Part shown: piece by piece, positions 1-13,726 of the stretch
Layout: each line of letters starts with the position of its first letter
Position numbering within the stretch: position 1 is the stretch's first letter
DNA from: Chloromonas sp. AAM2
Taxonomy: Eukaryota > Chlorophyta > Chlorophyceae > Chlamydomonadales > Chlamydomonadaceae
Length of the DNA: 64,000 nt
Direction of reading: 5' to 3'
NCBI GenBank assembly: GCA_004335635.1
Contig: QAXH01006201.1
Span: 3,719 to 67,718 of the forward strand
The notes under the pieces: generated by a model
What the model was told of the DNA's origin: nothing
Seen by the model: the letters and a program-made list of their open reading frames with translations, nothing else
The model's database searches: none
Program-made: the position numbers and the translations under genes

Positions 1-1220
1 CCAATGAAGCGCTGCGGCTGTCTCAGTCGGGGGGTGGAGGGCTTGGCTACCTCCCCAAGGAGGCGGGTGGCCAGGTGGCTATACAGGGAACGAAGCCGAA
101 AAAGACAGCCATCAACTTAAAAGGTACTCCTTAACAGGTAGCCACAAGGTGGCTTCTGTATGCCCATCCTCGATTTACAACGTGTGACAGCCTGGTTTCC
201 AGTCAGGCGGGCTGAACTTATTGGTGAGAGTACATTTCGTTTCTTTTAAAGGAGGGAGTGCACACCATGAAGCACGTCCAACGCAAACATCAACTGATTG
301 CACAAATAGCAAAAATTTCTCCTAGTAAAGGGGAATCTGAGTGCCGTGTCAGCCGCGTCACCTGAGCGCGTCAGTCTGTGTACGAGTGCTATGACTGAAG
401 TGCTGCAGTTGAACACGCTATCATAGGTCATTGACAAGATGATTTGGTGGCCATGGGCGCGTGACCACCAAATGGCCAGTGCATGCGGCGCAGACACTCC
501 TCTTGGCTGCTGCCGGCCGGCCGGCCCTCATGCTGTGCCTGTACTCTTGATGATCAGCCGGGCTACCATCCACTTCCGGATACCCAATGATCAGCTGAGC
601 TATCAACCATCTCAGGCCTGCTCGATCATGAAAGCTTTCCAGGAACAGGTGGCCCAGTCTGCTGCATGTCCCAGGTAAGCACAGATCAAAAATTGGTCCA
701 CTGCTGACGCTGCCCCGATTGTGTTCACTTGCACCAGCTGAGCCGAGTTGCATGCTGATCTCTATGCGGCACTGACATGCCCAGTATGACCTGCACTGGA
801 CACCGCATCAGGTTTGAGCCCAACAGCTGTTCACCACCAGTCGTTGATGTTTTTGTGCAGCGAACAGGGGCGGTGTGCATGAGCACTCAGTTTGTGGTTG
901 CGCGTCGTCTGAGGCATATGAGCTTTCGCTGAACTAGAAAAGAAGTTTCTGGATCTGCGCAGACATACCCATCGCTAAGGCAGCATGTCAAGGAGTGTGC
1001 TGGCCTTGTTCAGAAATGCTCGGTCAAACTCGCTGAAGTCAAGACGAGTTGACTCGTTGACCAGACATATATTCTGAAGGTTGACCGCAATGTTGTTTAT
1101 GGTGCAATCGTCATTTATATTGATTTCAAGCGCATTGGAATAAGCGGAAATGCTTGAACAGGCATCGCGGCCACACACACCGCAAACGCGCACCACAAGA
1201 GTGGTCGGTGGTGGCCGCAC
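1..1220. other. Intergenic, repeat-bearing leader of window
   Basis: No convincing exon is visible. Bases 50-78 (a stretch reading ggcttggctacctccccaag) recur at about 25645-25675. Bases 247-352 carry a copy of the dispersed ggagggagtgcacacc repeat, which also occurs at 42.7, 44.6 and 44.7 kb and inverted at 28.9, 32.3 and 32.5 kb. All open frames here are short and of random composition. Confidence 0.6.
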
Positions 1221-1355
1221 GTGCGCCAGCTGACACCACATCAGGGTTACAAGGACACCGCAGAGCAGCAACTCCTGCTAAACCTCCACCCAATGGATTT
1301 ACCCATAACATCGGGCGTCTGCGCCTCCGTTCCCACGAATAATGGCACGAGGAGG

Positions 1356-4300
1356 ATGGCACGCCCCGGCACCCAGCCACCAAGCACAAGCTTCACCCAT
1401 GCAGGGGGCCAGCCACGAGACTTTCGGCGCAGGGAGCTCTTTCACCAGCCCCCGCGCCATCAGCACAGGGCTGTCAGTGTAGTCAGGTGTGTGTCGCGGC
1501 AACTTTGTGGCGGCAAAAACCCTGCTTTCGAACATGGCGCTCACGCCATCCCAGAGGTTCTACAACATGTCAAGCGTTGTCCATGAGTGTAGTGGGATGG
1601 GTTGTGACGTTTGCACGGCGAATGTCCGCAAGAAGTGGTGGTTCCGGTGTTTTGGTCTGTATGAATTTGTGGCTCCCGGTCATAACGGGGTTTCAAATTC
1701 TACGGTTCAGCCGCATTTCACACGAGCACCTCCCATTGGCACAGGCACAGCCATCTACCCACACATTTGCTCGCTGCACGGCTGGAAATGGCTGTGTAGT
1801 GTCTCCCTCTCCCCCAACTTCACATGCACAATCTGACCCTTACCCGCCTGCTGTCCTATGCTGCTTGCAGGGCTGCCAAGGCTTCTGCCATTGCTGAGCC
1901 GGCCCTGAAGGCAGGAGACCTCATTGACTTCACCAAAGATAAGGAGCGGTCTGCTCTGGGTCTGGTTCAGCAGCAAGATGGAAAGAAGAACGTCTGGGTC
2001 CTAGAGGCACAGGTGAGAGGGTGGAAGTGGTGACATCAATGGAAGCATGGTGACATCACCACTATATGCAGCTTACACACATCATCAAGAGTCACAAGGC
2101 AACATAATGCAAGGACTGCAGCCGCCTTATTACTCATGGCTGCAGGTTCAACGTTGTGGCCATTGCATATGTTCATGGACGGGACCAGATCTGCCATGGA
2201 GCGCTGCAGCCATAATGCTCATGAGCCATAGTGCTCATGGCACTGCTCATTTTCATTAGCATTGACTATTTCTTGCAACCGCTGAAAGTGGCCAATCTCT
2301 GCACCTGCTGGCCTTTAATGTTGCACTTGGTGCTGATGCCGACGACTGGCTTGCTCCCTCTGAATCCTCTTAGGCCCAAGGAGTTCGTAAGACCAGCATC
2401 CAGCCGCGGCAAGTGCTGTTCAAGCTGCCTGGCGGGCCATTCAACGAGGCACAGCTCACTGAGTTCGCTGCTGCAGCCCTGGCCGATGCCGCTCCACGTA
2501 CCACAGGCACAGGCAATAAAGCCAATGCTCAGTTGGGAGATGCTTGGGAAATGGCAGGTGAGGACAGGTGCACACGCATCAGCACACACCACAACCCATG
2601 CACTCTTGAGATTGCACATTGCATTTCTTGGTCAATGTCAGCATTGGGTACCAACCCTGCTGATTTCTCCACTGTGCAGTTGCTGACAATATCTCTAGCT
2701 TGAGTCTCCAGGAGCTGGCCAGCCTGATCATGGAAGATGAGAGCGCACTCAGCCTGTTCCGCTGCTACCGCATGCTCGGAGCAGACAGGCTGTACTTCAA
2801 GCAAGTGAGTTTGTTGCCAAATGCAACAAACCACACCTCCACAGCCCACGCATGCCATGACCAGAACACCCAGCACCCACCCAATTTTACGGGCCTCCGG
2901 TGTCAGCAGCATGAGTTGGCCATGTCATGATCAAAACACACTGCACCAGCCTCATGAACCTCATGCTAGTGGCCTGAGTCGGGTTGTTGTCGTTTTTGTC
3001 ACATGGCCCTCAATGCGGGTAGGACTGTGCAGCAGTGTGAGACTGAGGTGGTGCGACCTGTGCAGATCACCAAGGGTGTGACTGATGAGCCCATGTACGA
3101 GCCCCGCACGGCGGCCATGGTGGAGGCGGCACGTGTGCTGCTAGCGGCAGAGGCGGAAGCAAGGGAGGATGAAGCGGCCTGGTCCGCAGCCGTCAGGGAC
3201 GCGCTCAGCAAGCGCAAGCGCACCGACCAGCCCTCACCGGAGCAGTGGGAGACGGGCAGGCACAAACGACGGGTCGCTGCACTCAAGGTGTTTATATGAC
3301 GTGTGTGTGTGCACGTGACATCACTTGTGATCTTTTCCGCAGTTGCAGTCATCTGCAGTTGTGCATGCCCATCTGCCTGTGTCTCATGGGCAAGTTGTGA
3401 CTGATGCTGACAGCTCATGTAGGTATTCTGACCAAATATCAAATGTGTTTGCATGTGCAGGCACTGGCCACACAGGACGTTGGACCGCTGCCTAGCGACA
3501 CACTCAAGCTGGCCCAGCAGTCCCTGGCCCTGGCCGGCATCATCGCCCCCTCCGCCTCCGCCACCAACCCTGCCGCCCCGGCCGCTGCCAGCCCCCTGGC
3601 GGAGGCAGCCACCAACCTGCTGGTAGACATGCGGGCGTGGAGGCGACATGAACCCGTGGCAGCGCTGAGGAAGGGAGCGCTGGTCCCTTTGCCGGAGAGC
3701 CTAGAGGCAGAGGCACAGGTAGAGGCACACACTTGTCCGCATCCATCCAGAGGCATCCGCTTTGTCACTTACACAGGGTTTCACGTTCGGCGATTGAAGC
3801 ATCGCCACTATGTGTTTGTGACGACGTGTTGAGCGTGGTCGGTTTCGCGTCGACAGCTTGTTCGACAACAACAATCGCAATTTCAAGAGAACCAAGTGTC
3901 GACGGTGGTGGTGTCGACAGTGCATTGCGCGAAGCACAGGGGAGCTGGCGAGAAGCTGCGTCGGTCGCAGCTATATGTACAAGAGCAAAGCACGACCCCT
4001 GGAAATCGCTGACACTCGCACATGGTCATGCTTGCTCTATAGCTCTTCCCTTACAACTAGGGATTACTTAAGATTCTGTCACAGACAGAAGAGACCTTGA
4101 AGTGTTCACGTTGCGTGGGGGTACGGCGCCCGTGTGCAATAAAATTGGGTGGCTCCTGGAATGCCAACCAGTGCCACACACACAGCATCAGTTACAGGAT
4201 GGCACCTCCTGCAACACCGGATATCTCAACAACCTCGAGGAAGAAGCACACTGGTTTTAGTCCAATTCACAAGAACAAACACCAACACGAACAATTCTTG

Positions 4301-7300
4301 GCACAAAGAATTTGCCCCACTTCCCCCTTTGCTCCCATCACAACACTGGCTCCAGCGAAGTTCTTAAAACTGTCCCAGAACTGGCAAACATCCTTTTTTT
4401 GTGGTGTCTTTGCTATTTTTGTTTTGCTGCTGTCTTTTACCACGTCCGCACATAAGTTTTCAATCGCGTGCCTGTTGCTGCAGGCGTTGCTGCTTTCCCC
4501 GCCAGTCGACAGTTGTGCAGCCATCCGCGTGGACCTCACACACCTCCGCTCATACACCATCGATGACAGTGGCACCACAGAGATAGATGATGCACTCAGC
4601 GTGGAGTTTCTGAACCAACCAGAGGAACAAGAAGTGGGCCAGCAAGGCAGCGGAGACCCGGTGCCAGTGTGGCCAGCTATCAGACTGTGGGCGCATGTAG
4701 CGGACCCCACTAGATGGCTAACGCCTAACTGTCAGTTGGTGGATGTGGCGCGCTCGAGAACACGCACACTGTACTTCCCGTGGGGCTGCTCAACCATGTT
4801 TCCTCGATCCTTGGCAGAGGGGCCGTTCAGCTTGCGAATGCAGGAGGTGAGAGATGATTGCATTGGCTCCAGCTCTGTGGTAGCATCTGGCACTTGTCAC
4901 TGGTGCAGTGCTGAATGCGACAGCTTAGGTCTACCTCCCACAGCGCCTGTGAGCAACTGGTTGTGCTGTCGTGTCGTGTCGTGATGGATATGGTACGCAT
5001 TGGTTGTTGTTGATGTGCAGGAGAGCAGCGCACTGAGCATCAGCGTGGTGCTGAATTCGGACGGCAGTTTGGGCCAGGCGCAGGTTGTCCCGTCCCGCAT
5101 CCGTGTCTCACACAGGCTTACCTACGACCAGGCAGACGAGTTCATCAGCCAGTCCGTCCAGGGCAGCACAGAGGCTGTGCAGGGTGATGCGGGGGTGGCG
5201 CGGGAACTGGGTGTGTTGCGGCGGGCGGCGGACTTGCGGCGGCAATACAGGGAGGCAAGCGGCGCCATTGAAATCCCGCTGCCGGAGGCAAAGGTGGGTC
5301 ATCAACACGTCCCATGCTGATCCGGCAGAAGCTATCTAGTTGCAGCCCAAGGCCACCTGGCACCTGCTGGTGTATGGCCGGCTCATTCGTTGCATGTATA
5401 TCCATCCACTTGCTTGTTGTTTGCTGTTGCTGCCCTCACCCATCCGAGATTGGGTATACGGTGGTTTGCTGGTAGTCGATCAGTTTGGTTGCCCCTGGTG
5501 CCTGTGTAGGTGCATGTGGAGGCTTCCCAGTTGGACGCGGGCCGTCCACACGTGACGCTCCAGCGGCTGAGCCAGTGGGAGAGCGCCTCTCGGGGACTGG
5601 TGGCGGAGATGATGATCCTGGCGGGCGAGGCGGCAGGAAGCATCGGTGAGTGGATGGTATACGACATAGTCTGCAAGACCTCATGAGCTCAGATCGGCGT
5701 GGCTGTTCTTGGGACACGTGCTACTAGGGCAAGAACTTTGCAGTCAAGCCGGCCGCAGCTGCAGCATAGGAGTTTGGGTGACTAGACTGTTGTTGAGGTA
5801 ACTACATCTACATTGGCAGGTTGTGTTGCGGATTGTGCTGGCATGGCGCACAATCAGGCGCCCTCAACAGCCAGTAGTAAAAGAGTTGAACCAGTGATTT
5901 GAAAGTTCAGCTCATCGGCTCGGTGGCTAGAGTGCAATCAGCGACCATTGACATGAAGATGCGAGTTTATAACAGATCGCCTACAACAGTCTGGACGATG
6001 ATGATCTGCAACCGACCATACATGATCCCATGCATCTGACCCATTCATACACCCGCCAGCGTCTGTACATGGCTTGACATTCAACACCAATGGGTCGTGT
6101 GGTGTTCTGTGGCGTGCAGGAGCTGCTGCCTCGTTGCCTCTGCCTTACCGCGGCCAGCCCACTCCCGCACTGCCGCCTGCCAGCGAGTTGGAAGCGCTCG
6201 AGGGGGTGTGCAAGGGCTATCGCTTGCGCCGGTGCATGACCCGGAGCGGCGTGTCACCGCAGCCACAGAGGCACGCCAGCTTGGGACTGGATGCTTACGT
6301 GCAGGTCACAAGCCCAATCCGCAGGTTAGTGAAAGGCTCATCACAGTCTACAAATAATGCTTGGCTGCTGAGTTGATGATGTGCACAGCAGGGTCAGCTT
6401 ACCATGCACCTAGCATTTGGAGCGCAAGCTGTTTTTCAAGTATTGCTCCATGCTTACGTGTGGTTTGGGCTGCGTTTCCTCGTCGCAGGTGGGCAGATAT
6501 TGTAGCCCACTTCCAGCTCAAGGCGTACCTGTGTGGTCAGCCCTTGCCCTTCACTTCAGCTGACATTGACGCCATCAACATGGCCGCTAGCAGCGATCGT
6601 GTGAGGGAATTGGGTGCTGCTGAACGCCTCGAGGAATCGTACTGGATTACAGGTGAATTTTCGTCAAGAGGCTCGCACAATTGATCGCTTCATGTGTCGT
6701 CTAGCTTGCAGTCAGCCATCGCCTCAGTTCTCGCGCGTGCCCCGGTGTTTGATGGTTCTTGGGACGCGTTTGCTGCGCAGAGTACTTCCGTCAGCAGAGC
6801 ACTTCAAAGACAGTTCAGCAGTGGAGCGCAACGGTGCTGGGTTGGCAGCGCCAGGAGATGCGGCTTGCATCCGTACTCATTGACGAGTTGGGCTACGAGG
6901 TGGTGGTCAAGGTGAGGGACGTTACTCAGCATCTGTCAAGTGATGTTGCTTGTCGTCTTTGCTAGGCTTGTTATCTAGGTCGCAGCGCTGACAGGCAGTG
7001 TACACCATCGCGCTGACTGTTCGTCAGCGTTTCCCTCCTTGCCATGGGGTCGCAGGTTGACGTGGATGTGTCTCCCGGCGATTACGTTACTTTGGCCCTG
7101 CTGGAGGCACGACCTGTGGCAAACATGCTGCGCTTCTACGTGACTGACTACATGTCATCTTCGCCACCTGGAGAGGTTGAAGACATGTCGGACATCTGGC
7201 CTTCCGTCGACGACACTGCTTCTTCGCTTTCAGCCTTGGACAGCGAGACATCTGCAGACGAGGATGCAGCCGTGACCTTGGCCGATCAACAAGCCGAGGT

Positions 7301-7331
7301 CAACGAACAGTTGATGCCGGCTCAATGCTGA
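1356..7331 (+). CDS. RNR1: RNase II/R-family (RNB domain) exoribonuclease, RNR1-like, organelle-targeted
   Basis: Predicted 3'-5' exoribonuclease of the RNB family. The plant organellar members (RNR1) mature rRNA and mRNA ends in plastids and mitochondria. The spliced model is 1356-1486, 1871-2012, 2374-2557, 2680-2804, 3066-3287, 3461-3718, 4484-4846, 5021-5293, 5510-5645, 6120-6324, 6489-6652, 6781-6911, 7056-7331. All phases close and give 869 aa. The RNB core starts near residue 370: TIDDSGTTEIDDALSV carries the metal-binding aspartates (381, 382, 389, 390). It is followed by LWAHVADPTRW, MFPRSLAEGPFSL, ESASRGLVAEMMILAGEAAG and LGLDAYVQVTSPIRRWADI, in the family order. The first 43 residues are rich in Arg, Pro, Ser and His with few acids, which suggests an organellar transit peptide. 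Exon 1 and the start of exon 5 (3033 or 3066) are the least certain parts; an in-frame ATG at 1221 also exists. Confidence 0.9.
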
Positions 7332-8794
7332 AGGGGCTAGTAGTTCCAGCCACTCAGTCTACTATGCCCGTCAGTCAGTCTACTTTGTCAAGCTGCCAAA
7401 GCCAAGCGGTTTCTGCTCTCTTCGAAACGCCTCCAACGCCCTTGCGTCAATGAACCTGGAGTGGATTTGGTACTTCCACACTATGCGCCACTCGTGTTCT
7501 GGTTTGTTGTTTGGTATCTGCCCTGCTTTTTGACGACGCAACGAAGCGGAATGCACCGTATTCGCGTGTGAAAGCACCCGTGTGTTTGTTGTCCATTATT
7601 CTATTGCCGCACTTATCAAATGCGAACCTGTGCTCAGGGTACGATCAAATGCCACCCAACAGTTTATTTATTGCTGTTGAGTGGGGTTTCCCACATTGGG
7701 GTCCGCCCATGCATTTGATTGTGAGGCGGACCATTGTCTGTTCAATTTTATGGGTGAATATTTTGCTACACTTTGCTCGCCACACATTGCAGGGTGGTGC
7801 CATTTGTATAACTATGTGTTTTGTAGTTTAATTGCCAGCAGGCGTGGGTTGGCCGCAGGATGGCATGAGGCGCAAGCGAGAAAGGCTTGCTTTGGCACAG
7901 CTTTACAAAGACCAAGTTTTTGGACTTTTTGACGTACATTCTGTTGCTTGTACGGTTGGACTCTTCTGCGGACAGATTTTTTTTGATGTAAAGATCGTTG
8001 TTTGGCTTGACCCACCAAACCACGATGCAGCGTCATGCTCCACTAACCAGGCTGCTGTGTAGCCACCTTCACGTGAGCAAACATCAGCTCCTGATGAGTT
8101 CATACAACCAGCTCAGGTCAGTAGTGTCGTACTGCCATTAACAGAGCCGATAAGGGCTGATTCTCGCCTGCTTATGACAGCCTACCAACATCTCCCACTT
8201 GACGTCGCACAAGCTGACGCGGTACTGTTACAGCCCACTCCAAATACAAAGTACTCTGTGTTGGTGGCACCAACTCCAAAAGACATCCAAGGCATTCTTT
8301 GTGCCAATGGTAACCTTGCTATACTTAGCTCGAAATCACTTGGCAGCCGCTGACCATCGGAGTTGGAGAAGGACCCAGTGCCCCTTGCCTGTCTCATAAT
8401 CACAGTTAGTCCAGTCCTAAGTGTCAGCTGCAACATACCAGTACTGGCAGACTGGCCCAGCGCGAAAGACTGGCCCTTTTAGCCACTGTTTGTTTGCAAA
8501 TCGTTGTGCTCTCTGCAGACCAGTTTTCTAGCCAATCAAACCATGTATGTACCGCACAGAAAAGCTTCCTCAAGCTCTAGCTGGCTAAGCGCAAATTCCT
8601 TGATGAATTTGTTTTCTCTTCACAGTTCCAAAGTGCTGGTAAGTCGGCCAGATCTTCTCATGGCAGCAAACCGTAGTTAGCAAACCTGACAAGAATTGTC
8701 CCAGAACTGGCAAACATCATTTTTTCCCCTCTAATGACCTCTGATGCGCAAGACATACTCAAATTAAAAAATGACCGTTGGCAAGCTTGATGCA
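7332..8794. other. Convergent 3' spacer between RNR1 and P5CDH
   Basis: No exon seen. It should hold both 3' UTRs. TGTAA at 7987-7991 (+) and its complement TTACA at 8228-8232 (-) are candidate poly(A) signals, 0.5-0.7 kb beyond the respective stops. Bases 8692-8725 hold one copy of the dispersed attgtcccagaactggcaaac repeat followed by a T-run. Confidence 0.55.
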
Positions 8795-11700
8795 TCACGA
8801 GGTCTTGAGCGGTGCTGAAGTGGGCACTGGCCCCCAGTCTGTGATGATCTCCCGGTGGCAGGACCACACCAGGCGGATGGCTTCCGGGGTACCAATGCCG
8901 GCACCGCGCGGATCGCCGGCCGGGCCAAACCAGTGGTTCTGGGGAGCGCCTGTGCACAAGGAGGAAGGCACAGTACCAGGCAGTAAATCATGTGCCTTGC
9001 ACGTCATTCATCATCCGAACAGTGACGGCTGTAATGGGAAGCCTCACTGTTGGAGCTTCATGTGTAAAACTGTGCCTCTGAATCAGCCTGGACCAGCAGT
9101 GCTTACAGAATGACTCAAAGCCCTGCGCAATGCCAGCCCCTGCAGCGACCTGTTTGAACAACGTTCAAAGCATGCCAAATGGTAATGAGGTTGTGCACAA
9201 CGCGCACAAGGTTGACTGACCTGTGGTCCGTGCGCGTGCGCCCGCATACGTGGTGCCGTTGACCGTGTGCCCCAGCACGTGCTGCACGAATCCCACGTCA
9301 TTGGACACGACTGCGGCCGTGAGGTGGTGGCTCATGCGCTCGAGGGCCTCCAACACCACGGGTAAGGTGCTGTCATCGTACTCGGTCACGACCTGTGTGC
9401 AGCTGACAAGTATTCACTCCACTGGACCACAGGAGACAAACCAACAAACCGGATGGTGGACAAATCCACGTGCAAGCAGCAGGAGCAACGTCCGGGCCAC
9501 TGTCCTTCAGTGTCCAGTGGTGAAATGATGGCCCACAAACACCGCACCACAAACATTGGAGGCGAATACAATTCACAAGCAAGTGGACAGAAGAAAAGGT
9601 CAAGGGAAAAGAGTCAAGGGCATGGCAACATGACGCGGGCAAGTAAATGGTGGCTACTCAGCACCGCTGCACGCCGTCCACCAGTGCTATACCTAAGGCC
9701 CCAGCTGTGACTGACCTGGAAGGGGCCAAAGAGTTCGCTGGTGACCAGGTCGAAGTGCTCTGCCCTCATGGCCTGGTCCAGCGGCACGAACACAGCGGTG
9801 GGCTCGATGGCGCCGTACACATTCGGGATGGTGTGGTTGGATAGGGGACGGCCACCGAACAACACCTTGGCACCTGCAGACAGTGGTGAAGTGATGAGCA
9901 CAGATACGTAAGTTATGGACACGCCATCGGACAATCCTAGACATGAGACATGACAGCAGAAATGAGAGGCGACCCAAGACATGTGACCTAGGCGTGCTGA
10001 GCACCTGTGGCATCACTCTGGCTGAGTGAGTCAGCTGCAAGAGCCAAGCCTTGCTGTGAATCCAGGCTGCTAGCAGGATTCCCTGTTCTAGAACTTTGGT
10101 CTGCTTACACGCCATCAGGCGATCCTTGCAGGCCTGCATACCTGGGATCTTGAGCAGTTTGTTGACGTGCTGCATCATGGCGTCCGTGGTCCATGTGAGC
10201 ACCGGTCCGATGGTCAGGTCTGACAGCTTCCGGCTGCGCAACAGAACGACAGGACATGTGCGAAGGTAAACAAACAAGCAACGACAGAAACAGAGGCAGA
10301 GCCGACAGCAGCAATTCAGCATGCCAGGCGCCTTGCACCCACACATTAACTAGATGAATTCAAGACCTTTCCTACACCTCCCCGGCATCATAACTCCAAA
10401 CAGGGCAAGCTGGAAACCCACATTGCTGCAAACTTAAAAGCTCCCTCTACACCCCACTGTGCACTGTCCAACGCACCATTGCAAACAGCAGCAACAGAAA
10501 CGTGGCGGAGTCACCGACAGTCCCGCATGCCTACACATTAGCTGGCTGTTCTACGCCCTTTGGCAGCACTTGCACAACTTGTGCTCAAGACAAACAACTG
10601 CAAACAACACCTCCTGTCACAACCCACCCTGCAGCCAGCTTGGCCATCTTATCCAGCAGCCCTGCCTTGGTCCAGTTGGAGTGCATGAAGAGCATGGACT
10701 GCGCGCTGCACTTCTGCCCGCTGCATGCGTAGGCGTCCTGGTCGCACTGCCATGCCACATAGTCTACGTGGGCCACATCGGGGCCCAGCACCTTCCAGTC
10801 AAAGCCCGCATCCTCCAGGAAAACCTGTGACCACATGACACATGTGATATCAGAAAGGCACCCACACAGTCTGCTCGTAGATGCTCTGTTTACTCCAGGC
10901 GCATATGCTCGGGTTCTGTTCTGCCAAGATACCCATTAGCTGCTGTGCACTGCCTCACAGGATGCTGAACAGTATGAGAGGATGGTATACCAGATATCAG
11001 AGCGGCCATCCATGCAAACAGAGCGCCATTGCAGCACAATTTAATAATCTTGCCAGCAACAACCTACTCACAACCTACTTCAAAACCCTAGCAATGTGAT
11101 CACCTTTCCCTTGAGTTGCAGCGCCAGCCTCTCTGCCACCCTCTGACTGCCCGTGAATAGCGTGCTGCGGGGCGGCGCCTGCGCCAGCACCTCCCCCATG
11201 GTAGCACCCGGGCCCACGAGGAAGTCAACGTCCGTGCGCGGCATGCCGCAGTGGTGCAGCAGCCGCAGCAGCTGCTCCGCTACCACAGACACCTGCACTC
11301 GCACGTATACGTCAGGCCATGCAGCTCTGCATCATCTCCCAGTCTCATGTCACCATGTGTGGGAGGATCTCCCAGTCTCATGTCACCATGTGTACAATTG
11401 TATATCAGCAGTATCGTGTCCCTGTCTGACGTCATCAGCTGCATACCAGTGGAGGCCTAGCCTATGATCAGGGTGCCATGGCTGTGGCAACAGTCCCATG
11501 CCATGAATCTAGCAAACAGCGCCTGCCACGTCACGGCACCAACTTGTACAGAAGAAGATTGTTGTTTTGTTACCCTCAATGAAGATGCTGCTGATGCGTG
11601 CCACCATGCACACACCCTGCATCAGATGTGTCACACACTGTGATGCCTGCACACCCACCTTCTGATCCACGTGCAGCAGCGGTTTGTTGCCCATGTACAG

Positions 11701-12889
11701 CGCGCCCATCAGCTGAAGTGCTGGGATCTCCAGCGGGAAGTTGAAGGGCGTGATGATGGCCACGGGACCGAAGGGCCAGCGCACGCCCCAGCTGGTTTGC
11801 CCCTGGTGGTCGCCCGGGTTCGTGAAGCCGCGGGCAAGGAAACGCACCTAAGGGGAGCATGAGGGCATGGCATGGGGCACATGAAAGCGTAGCATGATGG
11901 CCGTATGCACGCTGGGCAATACTGACGCGTGATACAAACTGACCTGTCCATTGTTCACAGCAGCATCTTATTGAATCTCAGTTTCCCCTTAAATTCCCAT
12001 CGAATTCACAGTCTTCTGCACACCTGGTCGCCACCAAAGTTCTCATAGAATTTCCTAGTGACCGTGACCTCCCCTGCTGCCTGTGCCAAGCTCTTGGGCG
12101 CCACCCGTTGGATCAGCCGGGAGAAGAAGTCAACCACTTCCGGCTTGCGCAGCTCTGAGGCCACTCGGAAAGAAACATCACCATACAAAAGGTACCTGCG
12201 TTTGACCAAAAAGCTTGGTACTGCGCATGGGTAATGAGAACATGACCATGTATGGCCTGTTGAAGCATCAAACTGCTGACTCCGAAAAGCAAACAAGGTT
12301 GCTGATGTGCACCCAAGTGTTGCTACATGGGCCACGTCACCAACATGTTGGATGACACCAACAGCCTGATATTGATGTGACCACAGTGCCTCACTGAGTT
12401 CTTGGGCATAGGGTAGCGCTGCATGGACATGACTGCCCACATGGAACCACATGCGGAACGTGCACTTCTGATCATCTGATTGCTGACCTGTCAGGGTTCT
12501 TGATAGGGTTGTGCAGGCCGTGCTTCGGTATGGCTTTTAAGCTCTGCACGTATGGCGCTATTTCTGTCGCCTGCGTGTCTGGAACCTTGAGAAAAGGCTG
12601 CCCGTTCAGCGGATCGGGCAGAACGCGCTGCGATGCTGATGGTCTCCAGTCCCCATGCACTGCGGGTCAAGCACATCACAACGTCGAAACTGCTGGCGAT
12701 CAGAAATCATGCAAAACTGGGCCAGGCGCGGACGATCTATAACGCGATCGCACCAAGATTGAGGACCTGTCCAGGATTCGCGGCCGTCATCTGCTCCGGA
12801 TCCACGGTGGCCCAGCTGCTGATGCCGAACGTGGTGCTGCATCTGCTCCAACCGCCATGTCTGCCAAGCAGCTGCGCTGCGACTAGCAT
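8795..12889 (-). CDS. P5CDH: Delta-1-pyrroline-5-carboxylate dehydrogenase (ALDH12 family), mitochondrial
   Basis: Oxidises pyrroline-5-carboxylate / glutamate semialdehyde to glutamate with NAD+, the second step of proline breakdown in mitochondria. Ten exons, in transcript order: 12889-12754, 12659-12488, 12195-12024, 11847-11659, 11292-11104, 10824-10628, 10233-10142, 9873-9716, 9392-9221, 8949-8795. All junctions keep phase and give 543 aa, close to plant P5CDH. Diagnostic stretches are DPLNGQPFLKVPDTQ, PKHGLHNPIKNPDRYLLYGD, RLIQRVAPKS, GPVAIITPFNFPLEIPALQL, LEDAGFDWKVLGPDV (general base Glu290), DAYACSGQKCSAQS (catalytic Cys325), LTIGPVLTWTTDAM, ELFGPFQ and NHWFGPAGDPRGAGIGTPEA. The first about 30 residues (MLVAAQLLGRHGGWSRC...) are basic, without acids, and fit a mitochondrial presequence. 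The first exon is short and easily missed; it was found by homology and splice phase. Confidence 0.96.
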
Positions 12890-13048
12890 TTTTCAAGGCG
12901 TAGCAGGCCTACAACTTCATGGACTCTGCAACAGGGCATGAGTTCAGGGCAGAGGTCAGGTCAAGATTCTAAGGTTGGGTGGTTACAACGCCTTTTACGG
13001 GATCAGCGTGCTGCGGTCCGGCGCCTGAGAGAAACCTGTGGGCAGATG

Positions 13049-13720
13049 TTACAGCGCTTGCAACGCAAAGTGTTTGTGCGCTGGCGCTGGATGCGTGCTA
13101 TCCTTCATTCTCGCATAATTATCGTCGCACATTTCGCCATAATCGGCGCACAGCAGTATGGGTGGACTTCCACCAACGACCATACCGCCTACCTCACTAG
13201 CGATCTCAAAAGGAAGAAGACGGAATGACAAGGGCTTGCAAACGTTTGGCGTTGCAGCTAATGCACGCAGCAGTTGCTGCTGCACCATTGTTTGTGCGTC
13301 CAACGGGCTACTACCTGAGGTGAGGGCCACCAAAGCATCCAAGTGCGTCGCCTGATATTGCTTATTGCCTGAAACTGTGGAACGGACATCCTGACAAGGA
13401 CACACGTACAGTATACACGTACTGTATACTGGTCCTGGTTTGCAAGTCATTTTGGAAAAAAACATCACAAAATGGTTTGCTGGACCATTTTGCTAGTCAT
13501 ATGGTAACGGACCCCTGCAAACCCTAGTCGATCTTCGTCAACTGGAATGTACACGTGCAAATTCTACTGCAGGCACACCGCATTAGCGCTCGAGGTTTGC
13601 TGTCACTTGAAGCTCAAACTAACTGACTGCACGGTGCTCTTTCTGCGCACCTGGTCAATATAAGTATCAAATTCACCCTCCAAAACCCACTTGGCCACTC
13701 CATGAACGTCATCTAATGGT
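13049..13720 (-). CDS. Possible C-terminal exons of the NEK kinase (uncertain)
   Basis: Two open blocks join in phase below the kinase stop. The first ends ...GVAKWVLEGEFDTYIDQ with a donor after 13651. The second begins DVRSTVSGNKQYQATHLDAL at 13390 and runs open to a stop at 13049-13051. Both look protein-like (SSPLD motif in each, LVALTSGSSPLDAQTMVQQQLLRAL). The first block is in a different frame from the end of the kinase domain, so joining would need an unseen short intron or a frameshift. They could instead be a separate exon set or a pseudo-tail. Confidence 0.3.
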
Positions 13721-13726
13721 GAACTG